From assembly GCA_903918595.1 (NCBI GenBank), contig CAIXFB010000053.1:1-6234 (forward strand): a DNA stretch of 6,234 nt, in the 5' to 3' direction. Shown in pieces: positions 1-6,109 of the stretch; within the stretch, counting starts at the first letter, position 1; every line of letters starts with the position of its first letter. Position numbers and translations under genes: made by a program. A model generated the notes under the pieces. That model was not told where the DNA came from. It saw only the letters and a list, made by a program, of their open reading frames with translations, and searched no databases. The stretch is from an uncultured Actinomycetes bacterium (GTDB taxonomy: Bacteria > Actinomycetota > Actinomycetes > S36-B12).

Positions 1-930
1 AGCTGCGAGTCGCTCCTTAACTCGATCTGGGGGACCAAGAAGTGACGTCTGATCGAGAAACTCGAGCGGAACAGCGGCACCAGCTCCGTTGTAGTCCTTG
101 TTGAGATACCTGTCTTGGATTTCGATAGCCGCATCCTCATAGCCCATTCGGACCATAAGTTGATTGTAAAAGTTCTTATCGCGCGATCCCATGCCACCGA
201 CATACAGTGCTGCGTACGGTCGTACCCATTCAGCGGCTTCCTCAACGGTTTCGGCAAACACCACCGGCACTGTGGGGTTCACGTCGAAACCTTCCATAGT
301 GAGTCCCACTGACTTACGGCCTTCAACTATGGGTGCCATCACTGACTTCGAGTGCTCAGGTGCAAAAAAGATTGCGTGCCACCCATCTGCGATCTGACCA
401 GTCAACTCCAAGTTCTTAGGTCCGATCGCAGCCAAATAGATCGGCAGGTTTTCTCGAACAGGATGCACGGTTAAGGTCAGTGCCTTGCCAGGACCATCTG
501 GTAGAGGCAATGTGAAGAACTCTCCCGAGTAAGCCACCTTTTGTCGTGACAGAGCCAAGCGCACGATGTCTACATATTCGCGTGTGCGTTGCAAAGGCTT
601 GTCGAATCGAACCCCGTGCCATCCCTCAGATACCTGCGGTCCAGATACGCCCAGTCCAAGACGGAACCGGCCGCCAGACAAGGTATCTAGGGTTGCGGCT
701 GTCATCGCGCAATTGGCTGGGGTGCGACCAGGAATTTGGAAGATGGCTGATCCCACATCGATTGACGTGGTCTGAGCGGCTACCCACGACAACACCGTTG
801 CCGCATCCGATCCGTAGGCCTCTGCGGCCCAGACAACGGAATATCCGAGGCGATCAGCTTCTCGCGCAACTTCCAGATTGTCTGAGTCGTTGCCGGCACC
901 CCAATAACCCAGATTCACTCCCAATTTCAT
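1..930 (-). CDS. LLM-class F420-dependent oxidoreductase, Rv3520c-like (C-terminus outside window)
   Basis: This is a luciferase-like monooxygenase-fold (TIM barrel) flavin/F420 oxidoreductase, expected in the cytosol and using reduced cofactor F420; its substrate is unknown. Reading from the ATG at 930, 310 codons are open with no stop, so the gene runs past base 1; relatives are about 340-350 residues, so roughly 30-40 residues are missing. The N-terminus MKLGVNLGYWGAGND (1-15), the LGYSVVWAAEAYGSDA stretch (28-43), LSGGRFRLGLGVSGPQVSEGWHG (84-106, central part highly characteristic), and YLAAIGPKNLELTGQIADGW (165-184) match what I remember of the Rv3520c-type family. The ATG fits the family N-terminus exactly, and a TANNNT box lies 7 nt upstream. 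The gene is divergent from the aldo/keto reductase. The class is near certain; the subfamily is from memory. Confidence 0.93.
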   Translation of the reverse strand, partial: MKLGVNLGYWGAGNDSDNLEVAREADRLGYSVVWAAEAYGSDAATVLSWVAAQTTSIDVGSAIFQIPGRTPANCAMTAATLDTLSGGRFRLGLGVSGPQVSEGWHGVRFDKPLQRTREYVDIVRLALSRQKVAYSGEFFTLPLPDGPGKALTLTVHPVRENLPIYLAAIGPKNLELTGQIADGWHAIFFAPEHSKSVMAPIVEGRKSVGLTMEGFDVNPTVPVVFAETVEEAAEWVRPYAALYVGGMGSRDKNFYNQLMVRMGYEDAAIEIQDRYLNKDYNGAGAAVPLEFLDQTSLLGPPDRVKERLAA

Positions 931-937
931 GTCCGCC

Positions 938-943
938 ACCCTA
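938..943 (-). promoter_or_regulatory. Putative -10 box for a leaderless transcript of the F420 oxidoreductase
   Basis: On the minus strand TAGGGT ends 7 nt before the ATG at 930. A -10 hexamer (TANNNT) at this distance places the transcription start on or one base before the start codon, the arrangement known for leaderless actinobacterial mRNAs. No convincing -35 hexamer is visible 16-18 bp upstream. The same bases (AGGGTGG, 5 nt before ATG) could instead act as a weak Shine-Dalgarno sequence, so the reading is ambiguous. Confidence 0.45.
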
Positions 944-970
944 GGCCCTTGACGCCTTCGACACGCATCA

Positions 971-986
971 ACGCACTAACGTGCGT
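971..986. repeat. Perfect inverted repeat (6-bp arms, 4-nt centre) in the divergent promoter region
   Basis: ACGCAC at 971-976 and GTGCGT at 981-986 are exact reverse complements around TAAC. The repeat covers the putative -10 of the aldo/keto reductase and ends 2 nt before its start codon, a position expected for a repressor operator. It lies between two divergent genes, so one regulator could affect both. It is too close to the start codon and lacks a T-run, so it is unlikely to be a terminator. Regulator identity is unknown. Confidence 0.45.
977..982 (+). promoter_or_regulatory. Putative -10 box for a leaderless aldo/keto reductase transcript
   Basis: TAACGT (TANNNT) is followed by exactly 6 nt and then the ATG at 989, so the predicted +1 is the A of the start codon. 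There is no Shine-Dalgarno sequence in the preceding bases, which supports leaderless translation. A TTGACG at 949-954 resembles a -35 but is 22 bp away, longer than the usual 16-18, so it probably does not pair with this box. Confidence 0.4.
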
Positions 987-988
987 CT

Positions 989-1972
989 ATGGAGCAACGA
1001 CCTCTGGGTAAGTCCGGACTCTGGGTTGGCCGTCTCGCGCTTGGCACCATGACGTGGGGCCGTGGAACGGATGAGTATGAGGCACGAGATCAACTGGCCG
1101 CCTTTCTCGACGCCGGCGGCACGTTGGTGGACACCGCAGACACGTATGGCGATGGCGCTGCAGAGGATCTACTTGGCACCCTCCTTCAGGAATTTGAGTG
1201 CCGCGATCAGATTGTGCTCGCGACCAAAGCTGTTTCGATGCCAAACACCGAGCGGCGATTCGACGCAAGTCGACGGCACTTACTTGACGCGTTAGAAGCG
1301 AGCCTGAAACGACTAGATGTCGAAGCCATCGACCTGTGGCAATTGCATGCATGGGACCCGTTCACACCATTGGAGGAAACACTTGCTGCGGTCGACTCAG
1401 CGGTGGCAAGTGGGAAAGTTCGGTACGTTGGAATTTCGAACTATTCAGGTGCCCAAACAGCTCGGGCATGTACCTATCAGCAGCAGGTAGCGGGCCGGGC
1501 CCCCATCATCACCGCTCAGATGGAGTATTCACTTGTTGAACGCGGCATAGAGCGAGAGATTGTTCCTTCTGCGCAGATGCTCGGTATTGGAATCCTTCCG
1601 TGGTCCCCGCTTGGTCGTGGGGTGCTCACCGGAAAGTATCGGCATTCAATTCCGATCGATTCCAGGGGAGCGCAACCGGACACCAGCCAATGGATCAACG
1701 TCTACGCCGATGAACGCTCGAAGCGCATCATCGACGCAGTGTGCACTGCGGCTGATGGCCTAGGCGCCAGCCCGGCAGAGGTGGCGCTGGCCTGGCTAAG
1801 GGATAGGCCAGGCGTGGTTGCTCCGATTATGGGTGCCCGCACCACCTCTCAGCTGCTGGCTGGCTTGGCCAGTGAGGAACTTGTTCTACCATCCGAAATC
1901 ACCCAGGTGCTCGACGAAATTTCCGAACCAGCACTTGGCTACCCCGAGGCCGGTTGGGCGCAGAGGCGTTAG
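989..1972 (+). CDS. Aldo/keto reductase
   Basis: This is a 327-residue NADPH-dependent aldo/keto reductase (AKR superfamily, TIM barrel, cytosolic) that would reduce aldehydes or ketones; the specific substrate cannot be told. The N-terminus RPLGKSGLWVGRLALGTMTWG is the usual AKR opening. The catalytic tetrad is visible: D48 and Y53 in VDTADTYG (47-54), K80 in LATKAV, and H120 in DLWQLH (115-120). Also present are GKVRYVGISNY (142-152), GILPWSPLGRGVLTGKY (201-217), and the cofactor 2'-phosphate-type loop IMGARTTSQL (280-289). Length is normal for the family. The ATG start matches family alignments and lacks a Shine-Dalgarno sequence, fitting a leaderless transcript. It probably forms a two-gene unit with the small gene 8 nt downstream and shares a divergent promoter with the F420 oxidoreductase. 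Confidence 0.96.
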   Translation: MEQRPLGKSGLWVGRLALGTMTWGRGTDEYEARDQLAAFLDAGGTLVDTADTYGDGAAEDLLGTLLQEFECRDQIVLATKAVSMPNTERRFDASRRHLLDALEASLKRLDVEAIDLWQLHAWDPFTPLEETLAAVDSAVASGKVRYVGISNYSGAQTARACTYQQQVAGRAPIITAQMEYSLVERGIEREIVPSAQMLGIGILPWSPLGRGVLTGKYRHSIPIDSRGAQPDTSQWINVYADERSKRIIDAVCTAADGLGASPAEVALAWLRDRPGVVAPIMGARTTSQLLAGLASEELVLPSEITQVLDEISEPALGYPEAGWAQRR

Positions 1973-1980
1973 GTAGATCA

Positions 1981-2181
1981 GTGGCAACAGAGACCCGAGC
2001 GACGTGGGAATTCAAAGAGGTGGCATTGCCCCGAGACCTTCCACGCGAGGAGATTCGGCAAATGTTGACCGCTTCCATTGAGCGAGGAAGTTGGGAGTTG
2101 GACCAATCTCGCATCTTTAGGGATGGCCGGCGACGGGTGAGATTGCGAAGGCGTGTGTACCGAGTCGAGCGGACCGCCTAG
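1981..2181 (+). CDS. DUF5703-like small basic protein (66 aa, GTG start)
   Basis: This is a 66-residue protein of unknown function. The pattern W-E-F-K-E-V-A-L-P-R (9-18), an amphipathic helix with REEIRQMLTASIERG (22-36), then SWELDQSRIFRDGRRRVRLRRR (37-58) resembles the actinobacterial DUF5703 family as I remember it (LPR, then HWELDRLRLYPDG and a basic RRK/R tail). The C-terminus is strongly basic (RRRVRLRRRVYRVER), which could mean nucleic-acid or anionic-lipid contact, but no function is established. I chose GTG at 1981 over the ATG at 1954 because AGG at 1971-1973 lies 7 nt before it, the family similarity begins after it, and the ATG would overlap the reductase by 19 nt. The gene follows the reductase stop by 8 nt, suggesting co-transcription, and converges on the M20 peptidase gene. 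Confidence 0.72.
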   Translation: MATETRATWEFKEVALPRDLPREEIRQMLTASIERGSWELDQSRIFRDGRRRVRLRRRVYRVERTA

Positions 2182-2185
2182 CGAG

Positions 2186-3490
2186 TCAGCACGAGAGCAA
2201 GAACTCGTCCAACACCGACACCCCAAACCTGAGTCCTTCGACGGGAACTCGCTCATCGACTCCGTGGAAAAGGCGCCAATAGTCAACATCGGGTGGCATC
2301 TTTAAAGGTGAGAAGCCGTAACACGCAATTTCAAGTTTTGATAAGGCCTTGGCGTCCGTCCCGCCAGAAATCATGTATGGAATGGCTCGTGCGCCGGGAT
2401 CATGCGACCGAAGTACTTGTGCCATCAAATCCACGGTCGACGTGTCGAATGGCGCCTCGATAGCAATGTCGTGATTAATGAACTCCAATGTGACGTTAGG
2501 CCCGATAAGTTCTCGAATCGTGGTGTCAAACTCTTCCTCGTAGCCGGGCAAAACGCGTCCGTCAACATGAGCAACCGCGTCCGTGGGAATGACGTTGACC
2601 TTGTACCCGGCGTCAAGCATGCTGGGGTTCGCCGTGTTCTGAAGGGTTGCCCCAACGAGCAGGCCCAGAGTTCCAAGACGCTGAAGGACCACGTCCATAT
2701 CTACATCCTTCAGATCAATCCCGTATGCATCGACGAGCTCATCCAAAAAGCGATCAACAGTCTTGGTGCGGCGACGAGGCCACTCGTAATCTCCGATGCG
2801 GGTCACAGCGCGAGCTATTTCCGTGACTGCGTTATCGGTATGAATCATCGAACCGTGTCCTGCTCTTTGGCTTGCCCGCAACCGCATCCACCGAATCCCC
2901 TTCTCTGCGGTTTGAATGGGATAGAGGCGCAAATCATCACGGACTGTGAGGCTGAATCCGCCCACCTCCCCCACGGCTTCGGTCACGCCGTGAAAAAGGT
3001 CTGGCCGGGTATCGACAAGCCAGTGAGAGCCGTGAATTGATCCTGCCTCTTCATCAGGGAAAAATACGATGACGACGTCTCTTCGGGGTCGAACGCCTTC
3101 AAAGCCCCACCGGCGCGCCACTGCCAGGATCATGGCGTCCATGTTCTTCATATCCACCGCGCCGCGACCCCAGATGAATCCATCATCAAGTACGGCAGCA
3201 AAAGGTGGGTGCGTCCAGTCGGCCGCAATTGCAGGAACCACATCTAGGTGGCCGTGCACGAGCAAGGCATCTGCGTCAGGGTCACTACCCGGGATTCGCA
3301 GCGCAACGGCTCTCCGTGTATCTCCGGTGGTCACGATGACTTCGGGATCCCAACCAGCTTCTCGAAGTCGCTCAGCGCAGTATTCAGCAGCCTCCGCCTC
3401 ACCTTTCGTCTCCGCCGACTCACCCCAGTTACTGGTGTCGATTCGGATGAGCTCTTGGGTCAAGGTCACGACGTCCTTGGCAGTGTCCAT
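2186..3490 (-). CDS. M20 family zinc metallopeptidase (dipeptidase/acylase type)
   Basis: This is a 434-residue cytosolic M20/M25/M40 metallohydrolase that cleaves dipeptides or N-acyl amino acids; the true substrate is unknown. The dinuclear metal site is complete: H81 and D83 in VHGHLDVVP, bridging D113 in GRGAVDMKN, general base E147 and ligand E148 in FFPDEEAG, acidic ligand E175 in GEVGG, and H409 in RLFHGVDE. The dimerisation (lid) domain runs at about residues 195-325, with GHGS (211-214) and a VNVIPTDAVAHVDGRVLPG stretch (298-316). The overall pattern, including HPPFAAVLDDGFIWGRGAVDMK, resembles the actinobacterial Rv2141c-like group. An in-frame ATG at 3523 would add 11 residues (MPLDQTRQDGA). 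I prefer 3490 because a purine-rich AGGATGGGG precedes it and DTAKDVVTLTQELIRIDTSN is a typical family start. It converges with the DUF5703-like gene, 4 nt apart. Confidence 0.95.
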   Translation of the reverse strand: MDTAKDVVTLTQELIRIDTSNWGESAETKGEAEAAEYCAERLREAGWDPEVIVTTGDTRRAVALRIPGSDPDADALLVHGHLDVVPAIAADWTHPPFAAVLDDGFIWGRGAVDMKNMDAMILAVARRWGFEGVRPRRDVVIVFFPDEEAGSIHGSHWLVDTRPDLFHGVTEAVGEVGGFSLTVRDDLRLYPIQTAEKGIRWMRLRASQRAGHGSMIHTDNAVTEIARAVTRIGDYEWPRRRTKTVDRFLDELVDAYGIDLKDVDMDVVLQRLGTLGLLVGATLQNTANPSMLDAGYKVNVIPTDAVAHVDGRVLPGYEEEFDTTIRELIGPNVTLEFINHDIAIEAPFDTSTVDLMAQVLRSHDPGARAIPYMISGGTDAKALSKLEIACYGFSPLKMPPDVDYWRLFHGVDERVPVEGLRFGVSVLDEFLLSC

Positions 3491-3529
3491 AGCCCCATCC
3501 TGCCGTGTCTGGTCAAGGGGCATTGTGAG

Positions 3530-3535
3530 TATGCT
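3530..3535 (+). promoter_or_regulatory. Putative -10 box of the tRNA-Leu gene
   Basis: TATGCT is a good match to TATAAT and would start transcription near 3542, giving a 5' leader of about 19 nt before the tRNA. No strong -35 is evident 16-18 bp upstream (TGTCTG at 3506-3511 is the closest by spacing). The box lies in the 70-bp gap divergent from the M20 peptidase, and on the other strand the same bases read CATACT, which could serve the peptidase. Confidence 0.35.
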
Positions 3536-3560
3536 TCATCGGTCGCGGTTCGCCGCGTGG

Positions 3561-3644
3561 GTCCGGGTGGCGGAATAGGTAGACGCGCTAGCTTGAGGTG
3601 CTAGTGCCCGAAAGGGCTTGGGGGTTCGATTCCCCCCTCGGACA
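3561..3644 (+). tRNA. tRNA-Leu (anticodon GAG)
   Basis: This is a complete class II tRNA of 84 nt. Acceptor arms GTCCGGG (3561-3567) and CTCGGAC (3637-3643) pair over 7 bp with one G-T, and A3644 is the discriminator base, as in leucine tRNAs. The D-stem is GCG/CGC with GG in the loop. The anticodon stem CTAGC (3588-3592) pairs exactly with GCTAG (3600-3604). The loop TTGAGGT carries anticodon GAG at 3595-3597, which reads CUC and CUU. The long variable arm forms GCCC-GAAA-GGGC (3606-3617), and the T-arm is GGGGG-TTCGATT-CCCCC (3620-3636). The 3' CCA is not encoded (CAA follows the discriminator), so it must be added enzymatically. Confidence 0.98.
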
Positions 3645-3669
3645 CAAAGTAAGAATGATTGCGCGTGTG

Positions 3670-5277
3670 TCATTGCGATTCCGTCGTAGGTCGTGCATTC
3701 TGGCTCTGGATCTCCCCAAAAATCTCACGTTCTTTCTCAACCTTCGGGTACTTGATGAGAACGAGTGCAAGGCCCACAAACACGCAGAAAAGTGCGACTC
3801 CCACAGATAAGTCTTTGCCAACGGTGAAGGCGTCTTGTGCAGTTGTTAGTAGGTCTGACGCAGAAGTCCCAGAAAGTGATGAAACCACAGCCTGAGCATC
3901 CTCAAATGAGGACTCGGTTTGTGCTATTTGCGCACTTGATAGTCCGATACTTTCACTCGAGAGGGCGCGCCCCATTGCACCGGCATAAGCAATGGCCAAG
4001 AAACTGCCTAAGACCGCCTGGAAGACAGCTCCCCCCATATCTTTTGTCAGATCAGCCGAAGCCGAACTCATGCCCGCCTTACTGATGGGCAGAGACATAC
4101 TCAACGATCTCGTGGCCGAAGTGGACGCATAACCCACACCTATCCCGACCAAGAAGTAGGCCAGGACAACATGCCAAAGCGGTGACTTCGAAGTCCAGAT
4201 CACCAAAATCACGAGGAGCCCAAGGGCCATAGCGATCAGCCCAAGGGCAAAAGGCTCCTTCGTGCCACGAGCGATGATCTGGCGCCCTGCCAAAATTGAG
4301 GCAGGGAACAGTCCGACTGCTAAACTGAGCGTCAACAACACAGCCGTGAGCGGACTTTCTCCCAGAACATTCTGCGTGAACTGCTGACCGATGAACATGG
4401 CTCCAACGAGTGCGCCAAAGCCGATCAGACCAGCTGTAAATGCCACCCAGAAAGTGGGGACGGCCGCATATGTGAGGTCAAAAATGGGATTTGGTGCTGA
4501 ACGTTCCCACCTGAAGAACAAAACTCCAGAAACCAAAGATGCGACGAACAACGCCACAACCGGAATCGTCAGTCCACCTGGCAGCGCAACGATCCCAGCA
4601 ACGAACGATGCGATCATCAAAACGCTTAACATCCCGCCGCGGTTGTCCACCGGAGTAGTCGACTCCCCCGCTTTCTTGGGCAGGATAAAGATCGCGGAGA
4701 CCAGCACCACGAGGGCCAATGGAACCGTGATGAGAAAGACCGACCCCCACCACAAGCTTCCGAGCATCCATCCGCCCAAGATCGGCCCAAGGATCGACGT
4801 CCCAGTACCAATGCCGGTCCACAGGGAAATCGATCGAGTCATCGGCGGTCCCGACCATAAGGATGTGATGAGGGAGAGAGTTGTGGGGTACAGCATTCCG
4901 CAGGCCACGCCCACAGCGACTTGTGCGGCTATCAGCACGGTGGCATTCGGGGCGAATGCTGAAAGCACGGAAAATGGCACGCACAAAGAAGCGCCCAGGA
5001 TCAGTAGACCTTTGCGCCCATACCGATCACCAAGCGCGCCGAGGTACAACACGGTTGCGGCGATGCCGAATTGGTACGCATCAGTGATCGCAGTCAGCTG
5101 CAGATCGGATGCTTCAAGGGCCCTGCCAATCGATGGAAGTGCGACGTTGGAGATTGAGGTGTTGACGTTCGCCACGATCGCACCCAGGATCAGTACAGCA
5201 AGGATCCAGCCTGCTCGCGAGGGTGATGTCCCGGGAGAGGTGTTGCGGGCGGGTGATTCGCTCCCGGTCAAGTTCAT
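3670..5277 (-). CDS. MFS transporter, DHA2 (EmrB/QacA) 14-helix drug/metabolite exporter
   Basis: This is a 535-residue inner-membrane proton-coupled major facilitator exporter; the substrate is unknown. Helix 1 is at about 23-45 after a Ser/Pro-rich cytosolic tail. Motif A, LGALGDRYGRKG (79-90), follows helix 2, and motif C, LGPILGGWMLG (163-173), is in helix 5, the antiporter signature of export families. Hydrophobic segments continue to the last helix at about 488-508, consistent with the 14-helix DHA2 layout. A Ser/Gln-rich loop at about 437-485 precedes the last helix, as in many DHA2 members. The reading frame extends to an ATG at 5412, and an ATG at 5313 is also possible. I prefer 5277 (MNLTGSESPAR) because the intervening residues look unconserved and the longer forms would overlap the divergent gene. 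No strong Shine-Dalgarno sequence precedes any candidate start. It is divergent from the synthetase-like gene. Confidence 0.92.
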   Translation of the reverse strand: MNLTGSESPARNTSPGTSPSRAGWILAVLILGAIVANVNTSISNVALPSIGRALEASDLQLTAITDAYQFGIAATVLYLGALGDRYGRKGLLILGASLCVPFSVLSAFAPNATVLIAAQVAVGVACGMLYPTTLSLITSLWSGPPMTRSISLWTGIGTGTSILGPILGGWMLGSLWWGSVFLITVPLALVVLVSAIFILPKKAGESTTPVDNRGGMLSVLMIASFVAGIVALPGGLTIPVVALFVASLVSGVLFFRWERSAPNPIFDLTYAAVPTFWVAFTAGLIGFGALVGAMFIGQQFTQNVLGESPLTAVLLTLSLAVGLFPASILAGRQIIARGTKEPFALGLIAMALGLLVILVIWTSKSPLWHVVLAYFLVGIGVGYASTSATRSLSMSLPISKAGMSSASADLTKDMGGAVFQAVLGSFLAIAYAGAMGRALSSESIGLSSAQIAQTESSFEDAQAVVSSLSGTSASDLLTTAQDAFTVGKDLSVGVALFCVFVGLALVLIKYPKVEKEREIFGEIQSQNARPTTESQ

Positions 5278-5311
5278 CTGCCAATCATTGCGAGGTAGCG
5301 TGTGAGCCGCC
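5278..5311. promoter_or_regulatory. Short divergent intergenic region between the exporter and the synthetase-like gene
   Basis: Only 34 bp separate the chosen starts. It contains a 9-bp palindrome CAATCATTG (5282-5290) and, on the plus strand, TAGCGT at 5296-5301, which fits TANNNT and would give a leader of only about 3-4 nt for the gene starting at 5312. On the minus strand AATGAT ends 6 nt before the exporter ATG at 5277 and could be a weak -10 for a leaderless transcript. There is no good Shine-Dalgarno sequence for either gene and no clear -35, so promoter elements probably extend into both coding sequences. Confidence 0.3.
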
Positions 5312-6109
5312 ATGCTGACACGGATTGCACCGACCCCGAGCGGTTTCCTGCATATGGGGAACGCCATCAACGCCCTACTCACCTCATGGTGGGCACAATC
5401 GCTTGGACTCACACTTGCACTGCGGGTGGACGATCACGACGTGAAGAGATACCGGACCATCTACGCTGACGACATTTTTCGGGTCTTGGGGCTGCTCAAC
5501 ATCGAGTGGACCACGGGCCCGGTCACACGGGAAGACCTCGAAAGAGAACACTCTCAACGTGCCCGGTTCGAGTATTTCCACTCAGAGTTGTTGCTCGCGC
5601 GAGACCGAGGGTTACCCCTGTATCGGTGTTCGTGCAGTAGAAACAGATCCGGCTCCTCCTGCCAATGCCGGACACGGCAAATGGACGTACCTGATGAAGC
5701 CGCTTTGAAGGTTGACGGGGCGATGCTCTCTGGCGTTATTCACCCTGATCTGCACGACGTGGTTCTTTGGACCAAAGACAACGCACCGTCTTATCAGCTC
5801 ATCAGCATCATCACTGATCGCGACCTTGGCGTTACACACATCCTTCGAGGGGAAGATTTAGCCCCATCAAGTTCCCTGCAGGTCCTACTCGCTCCATTTT
5901 TCGAAGCAACGAACGTTGCCCAGGCGCATTATCTGCACCATGCACTCATCTTGGATGAACGTGGCCAGAAGTTGGCTAAGTCAGCGGGGGTACAGAGCCA
6001 GCCCCTGCTCATCAATGGTGAGGTGGTTGCCGACTTGACCCAGATGGCGGTCGAGATCGGCACGCACGTGGGCATCACTCCTCCGATGCCCCAGACTGAT
6101 AACGAGTGA
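5312..6109 (+). CDS. Stand-alone glutamyl-tRNA synthetase-like protein (GluQ-RS-like, catalytic domain only)
   Basis: This 265-residue protein contains only the class I catalytic core of the glutamyl/glutaminyl-tRNA synthetase family. The HIGH-type motif is APTPSGFLHMGNA (6-18). The family motif LRxEDxD reads LRVDDHD (37-43), with Asp in place of the usual Glu. A zinc site C106-x-C108-x8-C117-x-C119 follows PLYR. Y161 (PSYQL), R179 (LRGEDL) and R4 correspond, from memory, to glutamate-binding residues of GluQ-RS. The KMSKS-type loop is KLAKS (220-224). There is no anticodon-binding domain (discriminating GluRS is about 470-500 aa), so it resembles GluQ-RS (YadB), which glutamylates queuosine in tRNA-Asp, or related proteins annotated only as glutamate-tRNA ligase family. 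An in-frame TGA at 5303-5305 forces the start to 5312 or later. Its last 11 codons overlap an opposing gene. The substrate is uncertain. Confidence 0.88.
   Translation: MLTRIAPTPSGFLHMGNAINALLTSWWAQSLGLTLALRVDDHDVKRYRTIYADDIFRVLGLLNIEWTTGPVTREDLEREHSQRARFEYFHSELLLARDRGLPLYRCSCSRNRSGSSCQCRTRQMDVPDEAALKVDGAMLSGVIHPDLHDVVLWTKDNAPSYQLISIITDRDLGVTHILRGEDLAPSSSLQVLLAPFFEATNVAQAHYLHHALILDERGQKLAKSAGVQSQPLLINGEVVADLTQMAVEIGTHVGITPPMPQTDNE

Noticed and set aside
546..944. Plus-strand open frame of 132 codons opposite the F420 oxidoreductase
   Set aside because: The minus-strand frame is continuous over 310 codons with strong family similarity; this one is Arg/Pro-rich antisense noise.
2402..3040. Plus-strand open frame of 212 codons antisense to the M20 peptidase
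   Set aside because: It is a shadow of the peptidase, whose frame contains the full set of metal ligands; the antisense product has no family resemblance or start signal.
3606..3617. GCCC-GAAA-GGGC hairpin as a terminator
   Set aside because: It is the variable arm of the tRNA-Leu and fits exactly into the cloverleaf.
3278..3660. tRNA-Leu as an integration (attachment) site for a mobile element
   Set aside because: No integrase gene, no repeat of the tRNA 3' end and no foreign-looking genes are visible; the neighbouring genes look chromosomal.
3645..3669. Possible terminator between the tRNA and the exporter
   Set aside because: The 25-nt gap has no inverted repeat and no T-run on either strand.
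4478..4984. Minus-strand 168-codon frame inside the exporter
   Set aside because: Same strand as the exporter but out of frame; the exporter frame is intact throughout, so this is not a frameshifted or nested gene.
4391..5305. Long plus-strand open frame of 304 codons antisense to the exporter
   Set aside because: It lies inside the exporter gene on the opposite strand; its product is Pro/Thr/Arg-rich with no recognisable domain, while the exporter frame has clear helices and MFS motifs.
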